Source of the DNA: Flavilitoribacter sp020436695
Lineage (GTDB): Bacteria > Bacteroidota > Bacteroidia > Chitinophagales > Saprospiraceae
Direction of reading: 5' to 3'
Length of the DNA stretch: 64,000 nt
NCBI GenBank assembly: GCA_041392665.1
Contig: JAWKLQ010000014.1
Coordinates: 138,821 to 202,820, forward strand
Shown here: one piece after another, positions 24,731 to 34,245 of the stretch
Layout of the letters: each line of letters starts with the position of its first letter
Position numbering within the stretch: the stretch's first letter is position 1
The notes under the pieces: model-generated
What the model was told of the DNA's origin: nothing
The model's input: the letters and a program-made list of their open reading frames with translations, nothing else
Database searches by the model: none
Position numbers and translations under genes: made by a program

Positions 24731-26701
24731 TTGCAATTATTCCGGAGCATATTGACCCTCCTTACCCTGATGTTGTTTATCTGGGGCTGCAAAAAAGATA
24801 ATGGAGGAGATGAGAATTTTTTATTGGATTCCGCTTTCGTCGGCAACCGCCAGTTAGCGCTTATCGGCCAAACGATCAGTGATTTCCCTATTGATCTGTC
24901 TATTGAGCTGGTCTTTACCGTTCCGGTTGATCAAGCTACTGCGGCCAATGCCATCAGCCTAGAAAAGAGTGGGGCAGAAGTGCCGGTCAGTTTGCAATTT
25001 GCCAACGGCGACCGCAATATCCGGGTGATACCTGCGTCCGTTCTGTCTTACAATTCCAGCTATACTCTTTATATTTCGAATGGCCTGAAAAGCAGGAACG
25101 GAACAGCCTTTGCTGGTCAGGAACTTACATTCACCACCATTGGCGGAACTATTCGATTAACCAGCCTAACCATCGACGGTCAGCAAAGCAGACCCTTCAG
25201 CTACTTACGCGGCATTAGCCTGCAACCAACTATCAACCTGATTTTCTCTTCCGCCGTCGATACGTTTGCACTGAAAGATCTGGTAAGTCTTTCCGGAGGG
25301 ACATCTTCCACGCCGCTATTTACCTTTTCCCAAAACCGGGAGGAAGTACAGATCCGGTATTCCGATCCACTGGAGGATTGGACGGGATATACCTTTACGC
25401 TGGAAGCAGGTGAACTGGGAGAAAATAAGGAAACCATTGAGGAAACGGAACAGGATTTTTACACCAAACTGGATGAAAGTCTGAAATTTCCGCTTTTGAC
25501 CGATGAAGAATTGCTTACGCTGATCCAGGAGCAGACCTTTAAGTACTTCTGGGATTTCGGGCATCCGGTCAGTGGAATGGCCCGGGAGCGTAATACCAGT
25601 GGGGAAACGGTTACATTCGGTGGTTCCGGATTCGGTCTGATGACGATGATCGTAGCGGTGGAAAGAGGTTTTATTACCCTGGATGGGGCCATAGAGCGCT
25701 GGAAACAGATCTTGTCTTTTTTGGAAACGGCCGACCGTTTCCACGGTGCCTTCCCGCACTGGATGAATGGCACTACCGGTAAGGTGCAACCCTTCAGTCA
25801 GCGGGATAATGGGGCTGATCTGGTGGAAACGGCTTTCTTCGCTCAGGGACTATTGACCGTGAGAGAGTATCTGAAAAAAGAAGCCCCGGCGCAAACAGAT
25901 CTGATTGATCAGATCGATCAATGCTGGCAAGGTGTTGAATGGGACTGGTTCACCAAAGGAGAAGATCAGGCGTTATACTGGCACTGGTCACCCGATAATG
26001 CATGGGCCATCAACCTGAAAGTGAGTGGGCATAATGAAACCCAGATCGTTTATATTCTGGCCGCTGCGTCACCCACTCATACCATTTCAAAAGATATCTA
26101 TGACACCGGCTACGCCCGCTCCGGGCAAATGCAGAATGGCAAGTCCTTCTATGGTATTCCGTTGCCTCTAGGTAGCGATTATGGTGGTCCGCTTTTTTTT
26201 ACCCATTATTCCTATCTGGGGCTCGATCCGAGAAACCTGGAGGATCAATATGCCAATTACTGGACGCAAAATGTCAACCACAGCCGGATCAACCATGCTT
26301 ATTGTAAGGATAATCCGAAAGATTACGTCGGATATTCGGAGGTCTGTTGGGGACTAACGGCCAGTGACGGTGATCAGGGATATTCGGCGCACAGCCCGAA
26401 CAATGATCGGGGAGTGATCACTCCCACTGCTGCGGTCTCTTCCATTCCCTATACACCAGAAGAAAGTATGGCGGCTATTCGCCATTTCTACTATGTGTTG
26501 GGTGACCGTTTATGGGGAGAATATGGCTTTTATGATGCATTCAATCCCACCGCCGGATGGGTGGCCGGCTCTTTCCTGGCTATCGATCAGGGCCCTATGA
26601 TCTGTATGATCGAGAACTATCGGACCGGACTGTTGTGGGAGTTGTTTATGAATGCGCCGGAAGTTAAGAATGGATTGGATAAACTCGGATTTACTTATTA
26701 G
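24731..26701 (+). CDS. GH144-like endo-beta-1,2-glucanase lipoprotein with N-terminal Ig-like domains
   Basis: 656 residues. The only start upstream of the signal peptide is TTG at 24731 (a stop lies six codons before it); it gives a lipoprotein signal ending IWGCKKD. Residues about 30-240 are two Big/Ig-like domains. Residues 255-656 are the (alpha/alpha)6 'Glycoamylase' domain (PF10091), with FKYFWDFGHPVSGMARER, GGSGFGLMTMI, TADRFHGAFPHWMNG and a conserved NDRGVITPTAA motif. The characterised members of this family, from Chitinophaga and gut Bacteroidota, are GH144 endo-beta-1,2-glucanases. It would cut the polymer outside the cell. The following gene encodes a paralogue without Ig domains. 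Some family members have other beta-glucan specificities, so the linkage remains an inference. Confidence 0.85.
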   Translation: MQLFRSILTLLTLMLFIWGCKKDNGGDENFLLDSAFVGNRQLALIGQTISDFPIDLSIELVFTVPVDQATAANAISLEKSGAEVPVSLQFANGDRNIRVIPASVLSYNSSYTLYISNGLKSRNGTAFAGQELTFTTIGGTIRLTSLTIDGQQSRPFSYLRGISLQPTINLIFSSAVDTFALKDLVSLSGGTSSTPLFTFSQNREEVQIRYSDPLEDWTGYTFTLEAGELGENKETIEETEQDFYTKLDESLKFPLLTDEELLTLIQEQTFKYFWDFGHPVSGMARERNTSGETVTFGGSGFGLMTMIVAVERGFITLDGAIERWKQILSFLETADRFHGAFPHWMNGTTGKVQPFSQRDNGADLVETAFFAQGLLTVREYLKKEAPAQTDLIDQIDQCWQGVEWDWFTKGEDQALYWHWSPDNAWAINLKVSGHNETQIVYILAAASPTHTISKDIYDTGYARSGQMQNGKSFYGIPLPLGSDYGGPLFFTHYSYLGLDPRNLEDQYANYWTQNVNHSRINHAYCKDNPKDYVGYSEVCWGLTASDGDQGYSAHSPNNDRGVITPTAAVSSIPYTPEESMAAIRHFYYVLGDRLWGEYGFYDAFNPTAGWVAGSFLAIDQGPMICMIENYRTGLLWELFMNAPEVKNGLDKLGFTY

Positions 26702-26774
26702 CAATTCGTAAGTCATTCATTGGCAAACCCAATTCCTGGAAATGACTTATGACTAACCGACTAAAAAAACTACC

Positions 26775-28124
26775 GTGATAAGATATACTGCAATGTGGTG
26801 TTATCTTTTGTGCATCACTGTCGGAATAATGTTTCCGGCTGGTGTTCCTGCGCAGAATAACAAGCTGACCGCCGAAGAAGAGGCGCTGTTGGATAAAGTA
26901 CAACAACAGACATTCAACTACTTTTGGGAAGGAGGTGAACCCATTTCCGGAGCCGCCTGTGAGCGGGTCCATATGGACAATATTTACCCTTCGAATGATG
27001 CCGACATCGTAACATCGGGAGGAACCGGCTTCGGTATAATGGCGCTGATCGCCGGGATCGAGCGGGGATTCATCAGCCGAAAGAATGGCTATCAACGAAT
27101 GAATCAACTGGCCAACTGGCTGAAAACGGCCGATCGTTTCCACGGTGCCTGGCCGCACTGGATGCACCCTTCCGGAAAGGTAAAACCTTTTAGTCGCTAC
27201 GATGACGGAGGTGATCTGGTAGAAACAGCCTTTCTGGCCCAGGGACTATTGACTGCTCGTCAATACTTCAAAAAAGGGAACAAAAAAGAAAGACAACTGG
27301 CCGTACTGCTGGACGAACTGTGGAAAGGTATCGATTGGCAATGGTATACGCAGGGGCAGAATGTGCTATACTGGCACTGGTCACCACAGTACGATTGGAA
27401 AATGAATTTTGCCGTGCGCGGCTACAATGAATGTACCATCATGTACATTCTGGCGGCGGCTTCACCTACGCATCCGGTAGATCCGGCCACTTACCACGAG
27501 GGGTATATGCGCAATGGCGACATTGTCACGGACCGGGTATATTACGACCTGCCCACCATATTGGATCACTACGAAACGAACGATCAGCCGGTGGGCCCTT
27601 TGTTTTGGGCGCATTATAGTTTTCTGGGGCTTGACTCCCACGGGCTGAAGGACAAATATGGGGATTGGTGGGACCTGAATCGCAACCATGCGTTGATCCA
27701 TTACCGGCATGCCGTTGCCAATCCTTTTGAATATGAGGGGTATTCGGATGAATGCTGGGGTATGACCTCCAGCTATTCCATGAACGGTTATGGTACTCAT
27801 AGCCCAACCCGTGATATGGGGGTCATCTCTCCGACGGCAGCTTTATCCTCCTTTCCTTACACGCCGGAAGAAAGCATGCGGTTCCTTAACTTTATGTATC
27901 AGCAGCAAGACTCACTTGTTGGCGATTATGGCCCTTATGATGCCTTTAGTTTTCAATCGAAGTGGTATCTTCCCCGCTACCTGGCGATTGACCAGTTGCC
28001 GATCCCGGTGATGATCGAGAATTATCGCAGTGGGTTGATATGGGATTTGTTTATGTCAGCTCCGGAAGTTCAGCAGGGCCTCGACAGGTTAGGATTTGAA
28101 TATAAAAAAAGGGAGACTTATTAG
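26775..28124 (+). CDS. GH144-like glycosidase, secreted or periplasmic
   Basis: 449 residues with a GTG start at 26775 (ATG 26793 is an alternative). The signal peptide is not of lipoprotein type (cleavage after GVPAQ), so the protein is soluble, probably periplasmic. It is one PF10091/GH144 domain from residue 35 to the end, with the same landmarks as its neighbour: FNYFWEGGEPISGAACER, GGTGFGIMALI, TADRFHGAWPHWM, YWHWSPQ and TRDMGVISPTAA. The two differ at many positions. A surface lipoprotein plus a periplasmic enzyme would be a logical division: one makes oligosaccharides outside, the other trims them after SusCD import. It lies 73 bases downstream in the PUL operon. Confidence 0.85.
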   Translation: MIRYTAMWCYLLCITVGIMFPAGVPAQNNKLTAEEEALLDKVQQQTFNYFWEGGEPISGAACERVHMDNIYPSNDADIVTSGGTGFGIMALIAGIERGFISRKNGYQRMNQLANWLKTADRFHGAWPHWMHPSGKVKPFSRYDDGGDLVETAFLAQGLLTARQYFKKGNKKERQLAVLLDELWKGIDWQWYTQGQNVLYWHWSPQYDWKMNFAVRGYNECTIMYILAAASPTHPVDPATYHEGYMRNGDIVTDRVYYDLPTILDHYETNDQPVGPLFWAHYSFLGLDSHGLKDKYGDWWDLNRNHALIHYRHAVANPFEYEGYSDECWGMTSSYSMNGYGTHSPTRDMGVISPTAALSSFPYTPEESMRFLNFMYQQQDSLVGDYGPYDAFSFQSKWYLPRYLAIDQLPIPVMIENYRSGLIWDLFMSAPEVQQGLDRLGFEYKKRETY

Positions 28125-28227
28125 TCGTTAAATCATAAGGCGATAGTTGGATACTCAGATCTTTGAGTATGAAAGATTATTGACTTATAATCGATCGACT
28201 TACGACTACACATAAATTGGATTCCAC
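28125..28227. repeat. Gap with GTCGTAAGTC-family word
   Basis: The gap contains GTCGTTAAATC near 28127 and an exact GACTTACGAC at 28197-28206, which can pair imperfectly. This is a weak member of the family described at 50.1-55.8 kb. Confidence 0.4.
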
Positions 28228-31200
28228 ATGAAAAAAATAGGCACATTTCTATTCGGCCTGCTGCTGGCGCTTCAGACACAGGCCCAGGGTAGCAACGTCT
28301 TTGCTGGTGAGTTTGCTCCCCGAACCTTCAGCGAAAGGGGGAACAATTTGAACTATCAGGTTCTCTATCCCGAAAATTTTGATGAAGGCAAAAAATACCC
28401 TTTGCTGTTGTTCCTCCACGGTGCCGGTGAACGGGGGGACGATAATCAGAAACAATTGGTGCATGGTAGTAATCTCTTTCTGGAAACACAAAAGGATTAT
28501 CCGGCCATCGTACTCTTCCCGCAATGCCCCACTGCTGATTATTGGGGAGATGTGGACGTAGATCGAAGTGGACAACAACTCCGTTTTGACTTCCAAAATG
28601 ATGCAACACCCACCCAAAGCCTGGAACTGGCAATGTCTCTATCGGATCAATTTCTGGATAAACCCTATATCGACCGCGACCGCTTCTATGTAGTAGGCTT
28701 GTCCATGGGAGGAATGGGGACCTGGGAGCTGCTCTGGCGCATACCCGAAAAGATCGCTGCAGCCGTTCCGATCTGTGGTGGAGGGCTTCCTGAGAAAGCT
28801 GAAAAAATGACCGCTGTTCCCATTTGGGCCTTTCACGGAATGAAGGATAATGTAGTGCCGCCTCGTTTTACCATCAGGATGGTGGAAAGAGTACAGGAGC
28901 TTGGCGGTATTGCCAAGGTCAGCCTTTATCCTGAAGCGAACCATAACTCTTGGGATGCGGCCTTCGCCGAGCCGAAATTATTATCCTGGTTATTTTCCAA
29001 ATCAAGAAATGACCAGGTTAGAAGTTCCGGATCACAGCGCGTAGACGATCTCATGGCCAAAATGACCCTGGACGAAAAGATCGGACAGCTCAATTTGCTC
29101 ACGCCCGGTGGTGCCGTTACCGGTGAAGTGGTAAGTAAGAACGTTGGTGAGAAGATCAGGGCCGGTAATGTCGGTGGTATCTTTGGTATTCGCGGTGCCG
29201 ATAAGATGCGGGAAGTACAGGAGATGGCGGTCAAAGAAAGCCGCCTGGGTATACCTTTGATCACCGGGATGGATGTGATTCACGGACACCAGACGGTCTT
29301 ACCCATTCCATTGGCCCTATCCACCTCCTGGGATATGGACATGATGGAGGAATGTGCCCGAATGGCCGCCCGGGAAGCCACCGCCGACGGTATCATGTGG
29401 AACTTCTCGCCCATGGTTGATATTTCCCGCGATCCGCGTTGGGGACGAATTGCCGAAAGCGCCGGAGAAGACCCTTACCTGGGCAGCAAAATATCAGCAG
29501 CGATGGTGAAAGGCTATCAGGGAGACGACCTGACGGACCCGTTGACGATGATGGCTTGTGTCAAACACTTCGCAGCCTACGGGGCAGCCGAAGGTGGCCG
29601 CGATTACGCCACGGTGGATATGAGTCAGGTACGCCTGTTCAATGAATACCTGCCGCCCTACAAAGCTGCGGTGGATGCCGGGGTTGGTTCCGTGATGACC
29701 TCCTTTAACGTAGTGGACTATCTACCCGCTTCTGCCAATGGAGAACTCTTCAATAAGATCCTCAGAAAACGTTGGGGATTTGACGGATTCGTGGTAACCG
29801 ATTATACCGCCATCAACGAAATGATCAACCACGGACTAGGGGATCTGCAACAGGTTTCTGCGCTATCCCTGAAAGCCGGTATTGATATGGATATGGTAGG
29901 GGAAGGTTTCCTGACTACCCTCAAAAAATCGCTGGCAGAAGGAAAAATTGCGGAAAGGGATATTGACCAGGCCTGTGAACGCGTGCTGCTGGCCAAAGAA
30001 AAACTGGGACTACTGGATGATCCTTACCGGTATTTTGATGAAGAAAGAGCTGCAAAAGAGATACTGTCAGCATCGAACCGGGCCTTTGCCCGTCAGGTGG
30101 CTACTCAATCTCAGGTATTGTTAAAGAATGAGAAGAACCTGTTGCCTCTGGCTAAAAAAGGCACCATAGCCGTGATCGGCCCGCTGGCCGACAGTCGACG
30201 GAATATGATGGGCACCTGGAGTGTATCGGGTGATTTCGATAAGTCGGTAACGGTAATGGAAGGTATCCGCAATGTAGTGGGTAACCGGGCAACGATTCGT
30301 TACGCCAAGGGAGCTAATATTTCGGATGATCCGGAATTTGCCCGCAAAGTCAATGCCTTTGGGGAAGAGATCAAGATCGATGAAAGAACACCGGATGCCA
30401 TGCTTAAAGAAGCGCTCCAGATCGCAAAGAATTCCGATGTGATCGTGGCGGTAGTGGGTGAGGCAGCCGACATGACGGGAGAGGCATCCAGTATGGCGAA
30501 TATCGGTTTGCAACCTTCCCAAAAACGCCTGCTGGAAGCGTTGAAAGGCACCGGCAAGCCCATTGTAATGGTATTGTTCAACGGCCGCCCGATGACGCTG
30601 ACCTGGGAGAACGAGAACATGGATGCCATTCTCGATGTATGGTTTGGCGGCATCGAAGCGGGGAACGGTGTGGCTGATGTCCTGTTTGGTGATGCGAGCC
30701 CAAGTGGCAAGCTGACCACTTCTTTCCCGGTATCCGTCGGTCAGATCCCGGTTTACCACAGCATGCTCAATACCGGCCGGCCGTACAACGGCGAGCAGGC
30801 ATCCAAGTTCAAATCCAACTATCTGGATATTCCGAATGAGCCACTCTACCCGTTCGGATACGGCCTCAACTATACCACTTTTGAGTACAGCGATCTGTCG
30901 ATCAGCGGTAGCGAGTTGAAAAGAGACGGGTCACTTACGGTAAATGTAACCGTTAAGAACACCGGTACACGGGCCGGAAGTGAGATCGTCCAGATGTACA
31001 TCCGGGATGTGGTGGGCTCCATCAGTCGCCCGAAAAGAGAGCTGAAAGGTTTTGAAAAGATCCAGTTGGCTGTGGGTGAGTCCAAAACCGTAACCTTCAC
31101 CATTGATGAAGAACTGCTCAAGTTCTATAATTATGACCTAAACTTTGTGGCGGAAAGCGGCGAGTTCCAGGTATTTGTCGGTCCCAATTCCCGGGATACG

Positions 31201-31236
31201 GAGATGAAAACATTTAATTTAGTCGATAGTCAGTAG
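28228..31236 (+). CDS. Bifunctional esterase (CE1-like) and GH3 beta-glucosidase
   Basis: 1002 residues with a signal peptide (ALQTQAQG). Residues about 25-260 are an alpha/beta-hydrolase of the PHB-depolymerase/CE1 type: LLLFLHGAGERGD, nucleophile S159 in GLSMGG, D207 in HGMKDNVV and H239 in EANHNSW. Residues 270-1000 are a complete GH3 enzyme: an N-terminal barrel (MTLDEKIGQLNLLT) with nucleophile D525 in FVVTDYTAI, a second domain with GEAADMTGEASS, and a C-terminal fibronectin-III-like domain ending GEFQVFVGP. It should hydrolyse sophoro- or other beta-gluco-oligosaccharides in the periplasm and remove an ester group from the same substrate. It is the last gene of the PUL operon. The fusion suggests the natural glycan carries acyl substituents. 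Confidence 0.9.
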   Translation: MKKIGTFLFGLLLALQTQAQGSNVFAGEFAPRTFSERGNNLNYQVLYPENFDEGKKYPLLLFLHGAGERGDDNQKQLVHGSNLFLETQKDYPAIVLFPQCPTADYWGDVDVDRSGQQLRFDFQNDATPTQSLELAMSLSDQFLDKPYIDRDRFYVVGLSMGGMGTWELLWRIPEKIAAAVPICGGGLPEKAEKMTAVPIWAFHGMKDNVVPPRFTIRMVERVQELGGIAKVSLYPEANHNSWDAAFAEPKLLSWLFSKSRNDQVRSSGSQRVDDLMAKMTLDEKIGQLNLLTPGGAVTGEVVSKNVGEKIRAGNVGGIFGIRGADKMREVQEMAVKESRLGIPLITGMDVIHGHQTVLPIPLALSTSWDMDMMEECARMAAREATADGIMWNFSPMVDISRDPRWGRIAESAGEDPYLGSKISAAMVKGYQGDDLTDPLTMMACVKHFAAYGAAEGGRDYATVDMSQVRLFNEYLPPYKAAVDAGVGSVMTSFNVVDYLPASANGELFNKILRKRWGFDGFVVTDYTAINEMINHGLGDLQQVSALSLKAGIDMDMVGEGFLTTLKKSLAEGKIAERDIDQACERVLLAKEKLGLLDDPYRYFDEERAAKEILSASNRAFARQVATQSQVLLKNEKNLLPLAKKGTIAVIGPLADSRRNMMGTWSVSGDFDKSVTVMEGIRNVVGNRATIRYAKGANISDDPEFARKVNAFGEEIKIDERTPDAMLKEALQIAKNSDVIVAVVGEAADMTGEASSMANIGLQPSQKRLLEALKGTGKPIVMVLFNGRPMTLTWENENMDAILDVWFGGIEAGNGVADVLFGDASPSGKLTTSFPVSVGQIPVYHSMLNTGRPYNGEQASKFKSNYLDIPNEPLYPFGYGLNYTTFEYSDLSISGSELKRDGSLTVNVTVKNTGTRAGSEIVQMYIRDVVGSISRPKRELKGFEKIQLAVGESKTVTFTIDEELLKFYNYDLNFVAESGEFQVFVGPNSRDTEMKTFNLVDSQ

Positions 31237-31307
31237 TTGACAGTCGGCAGTCGGTAGCCCGCAGTTGATAGTCAATAGAAAAGACTGCCGACTACTGACT
31301 GCCGACT
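31221..31307. repeat. Intergenic hairpin of CAGTCGGC/GCCGACT words
   Basis: Runs of AGTCGGCAGTCGGTAG on one side and CTGCCGACTACTGACTGCC on the other form a long imperfect stem. It lies between the convergent GH3 and regulator genes and probably terminates both. Confidence 0.6.
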
Positions 31308-34080
31308 AATATTGCATTAAAAAATCAGTCAGATTCACATCATTGTCCAGCTCTATTTTGCGACGTAGGCGGTATCGCTTGTTTTCTACTCCCCTTATGG
31401 AAATATTGAGTAAGGGTGCAATCTCCTTTGAAGAAAGGTTCATCCGTAAATAGGCCGCCAGGCGCAGATCACCTGGGGTGAGGTCTGGGTACGTATGTTT
31501 TAGCTTCTTGAAGAAAACCTCGTGTACCTGATTGAAATTGGTCTCGAACATTTGCCAGTCTTCCTCATCCGTCAGATGCCGGTCGATCAGGCGGATCAAC
31601 TGCCGGTGATCAGCCCGTGGATTGTGGTCCAAAGCTTCCTTTAGCTGGATCAGGATCTCGTTCTTACGCACCAGGTTGAACGTTGAGTTGGCCAGTTCCT
31701 GGCTTTTGCGCAGTACGTCGGCCTGCAGTTTTTCATTCCTGGATCGTATTCTTTCTTCCTGTAGTTGTTTCTCTTTTTCTCTGGCTAATTCCTCCAGGTG
31801 TTTGCGCAGGCGGGAACGGTGCCAGCGCCAGATCAGGAAGGCGATCGATAAAGCCAGCAGAAAGTAAAAAATGCGAGCCAGAGTCGTTTCATACCAATGT
31901 GGCAGCACTTGAAAAGAGAAGCGTGAGATCTTATCATTGTGGCTGTTTTGTAGTTCGAATACATAGTCTCCGGCGCCCAGCGAAGATATTTCAGTTACTG
32001 CGGAGGTCGACCATTCCGAAAATTCTTCTTCAAAACCCCGGATGCGATGCCGGTACAGCGTAGGTTCGCCAAAATAGGGAAGTGCGTAATGGATGCGGAT
32101 CTGTTTTTCTGCCGGGGCAAATTTGAAGGGCTCACTCAGCTGCTTGCCGGCCCTAAAGGGATAAAAAAGTCGACGTACAGGCCGGACTACTTCAATTTTA
32201 CTGATAATGGGCCCGGAGGCTGGGCCTGTTCCCGGGCTTATCGCCAGATCAGAAGTGTTTAAGGTGGCATAGCCATCGTCCAGGCAGAAGAGATAAGTCT
32301 GATCTTCAAGACTAATGACGGATTCGAAATTCGGTACCATCTGTACGGGAAAGTCTGCGAGTAAGGTATCTCCCGAAAACCAGTACAGTCGCTTGTCTTC
32401 GGAGAGAAACCATTCACGTACACGGCCGGGCAGCAGTCGCAGTCTTTGTCCTTCTAAAGCCTGCCCCCGAAATGTATCCAGCGCTACCAGTTGTTGTTTG
32501 CCGGCATCCCATTCAAAAAAAGAATTGTTGGATCCGACGATCAACCGACCGTCCATCCGGTTGAGGGACATTCCGAAAGTGGATGGTAAACCTTCATTTT
32601 GATCGAAGGTCTGTAGCGATATGATCGAATCGAGCTCTGCATTGAGTTGCAGCCGCCACAGCCCGCGGGTGCCGTGGAGAGCCCAAACGTAACCATCCTG
32701 ATCGAAATAGAAATTTTTAATCGGCTGTTGCAGGCCCTGTACGCGATTGCGGAAGCGCCAGTTTTCTCCTGCTTTTTCAAAAACGATAAAGCCGGTATAG
32801 GTACTTTGCAGCAGCAGATCTTCCGATCCGGGCACGTTGCGGGTCCGCCAGGAGCCAGTGACATTGAACAGCCAACGGATCTGTCGACCTTCTACCAGAA
32901 AACTACCGTAATTGTGACTGCACCATAACCTGCCATCATAAAAGAAAAGATCCCAAACCTGCGCCTGGGTACCCTCGATCAGTTCAAAATCCTGCTCCTG
33001 ATCGCGGTAGTCTTTCACATAAAGCCCCTGATTGGTGCCTATGTAAAGCAAGCCATCCATTAAATAGGCGGTGTATACGGTGCCTAGTTTCCCGCTTACA
33101 TCGTGATAAAAGTTCAGGGCCTGACTGGTAAGGATCAGATCAATCCCTTTGTCCAGGGCCACCCACAAATTACCGCTCCGGTCTTCCAGAAGACCCAGAA
33201 TGGTATTATTCTGCAGGCCACTTTCCTTACTGATATGCGCCCGTAGATGTCCGTCCAACGCAATGATGTATAAGCCGTTCAGGATAGTGCCGATCGCCAT
33301 ATGACCATTGCGAAGCCGGATGACTCGGTTGATCTGATAGTCTTTCAGTTGTTTGTCCACCTCAGTTGGCCACGGAGAAAAATCACCTTCCTCGTCATAC
33401 AGGTAGATCCCGGCTTTTTCCGTAGCTACCCAAAAGCCACCTTCCTGTCGAGGTACCAGTGCTTTCACCCGTTGCCCCCTCAAACTTTCCGTTCCGGGCA
33501 TGGGCGTGAATACTTCTCCGGGGCGCCAGGCATAGAGCTGATCCTGAATGATGGGGAATATCCACTGACTGTCGATCTTATTAATGAACAGCAACAGGCC
33601 GGGGTCATCCAGTTGATAGACTTTTTCGTAATCATAGGCGTAAACTTCAGAAAAAGATTGGAACAGTACGAGCTGGCTATCGACGACGATATTCCAGATC
33701 TCTTCTGAATCGGCTTCCCGGCGGTTGAGTTGATCTCGTAGAGAATGATAACGCAATTCTCCCAGAGGGTCGGCTTCCCAATAACCGAACTCTCCGTAAC
33801 CGCCACCGAAGATCTTTCCCCGGTTGTCCGTAGCTACGGACCGCAATACCTGCTTGTCGGGTAGGGGATAGGTTCGCCAGTTTTCTCCGTCAAACTCCAA
33901 CAGGCCGGCGGCATTGGCGAAATACATTAGCCCTTTCCTGGTCTGGGTAATGCCCCAATTCTGGTTGTAGGCCCCATATTGATTTTTATGAAATGACACG
34001 ATCCTCGGCACTTCCTGAGCAAGGAGTGCGCTGACAGCATACAGCAGTAAGAAAAGTGTATGTACGGCGTACCTGGTCAT
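31306..34080 (-). CDS. Membrane-spanning propeller/Y_Y_Y sensor with LuxR-like HTH (one-component PUL regulator)
   Basis: 924 residues from ATG 34080, which gives a proper signal peptide (FLLLYAVSALLAQ). Residues 30-660 form periplasmic Reg_prop-type beta-propellers (for instance ESGLQNNTILGLLEDRSGNLWVA). A Y_Y_Y domain follows (about 690-755), then one membrane helix (FYFLLALSIAFLIW) and a charged coiled coil. The end is a helix-turn-helix with LTPGDLRLAAYLRMNLSSKEIA and SIRGVENKRYRLRRK. No histidine kinase or receiver domain exists, unlike hybrid two-component PUL regulators; the layout is closer to SusR. Binding of an oligosaccharide in the periplasm would change the cytoplasmic DNA-binding domain. 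It ends 69 bases from the GH3 gene and very likely controls the PUL. Confidence 0.88.
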   Translation of the reverse strand: MTRYAVHTLFLLLYAVSALLAQEVPRIVSFHKNQYGAYNQNWGITQTRKGLMYFANAAGLLEFDGENWRTYPLPDKQVLRSVATDNRGKIFGGGYGEFGYWEADPLGELRYHSLRDQLNRREADSEEIWNIVVDSQLVLFQSFSEVYAYDYEKVYQLDDPGLLLFINKIDSQWIFPIIQDQLYAWRPGEVFTPMPGTESLRGQRVKALVPRQEGGFWVATEKAGIYLYDEEGDFSPWPTEVDKQLKDYQINRVIRLRNGHMAIGTILNGLYIIALDGHLRAHISKESGLQNNTILGLLEDRSGNLWVALDKGIDLILTSQALNFYHDVSGKLGTVYTAYLMDGLLYIGTNQGLYVKDYRDQEQDFELIEGTQAQVWDLFFYDGRLWCSHNYGSFLVEGRQIRWLFNVTGSWRTRNVPGSEDLLLQSTYTGFIVFEKAGENWRFRNRVQGLQQPIKNFYFDQDGYVWALHGTRGLWRLQLNAELDSIISLQTFDQNEGLPSTFGMSLNRMDGRLIVGSNNSFFEWDAGKQQLVALDTFRGQALEGQRLRLLPGRVREWFLSEDKRLYWFSGDTLLADFPVQMVPNFESVISLEDQTYLFCLDDGYATLNTSDLAISPGTGPASGPIISKIEVVRPVRRLFYPFRAGKQLSEPFKFAPAEKQIRIHYALPYFGEPTLYRHRIRGFEEEFSEWSTSAVTEISSLGAGDYVFELQNSHNDKISRFSFQVLPHWYETTLARIFYFLLALSIAFLIWRWHRSRLRKHLEELAREKEKQLQEERIRSRNEKLQADVLRKSQELANSTFNLVRKNEILIQLKEALDHNPRADHRQLIRLIDRHLTDEEDWQMFETNFNQVHEVFFKKLKHTYPDLTPGDLRLAAYLRMNLSSKEIAPLLNISIRGVENKRYRLRRKIELDNDVNLTDFLMQY

Positions 34081-34245
34081 TCTATAATCAATACTGGTTC
34101 TTTGACCGTTCGAAAACCCGGCTATCAGGTTTTGAATGGTGTAATTCGAAACCATAAAATTAATGGTTTTAAAAAAAATCGGATTTTTAGTGTAACCATT
34201 TGTAAAATGGCCGGTATTCCAGGCAAATAAAAACTTTCACTCACT

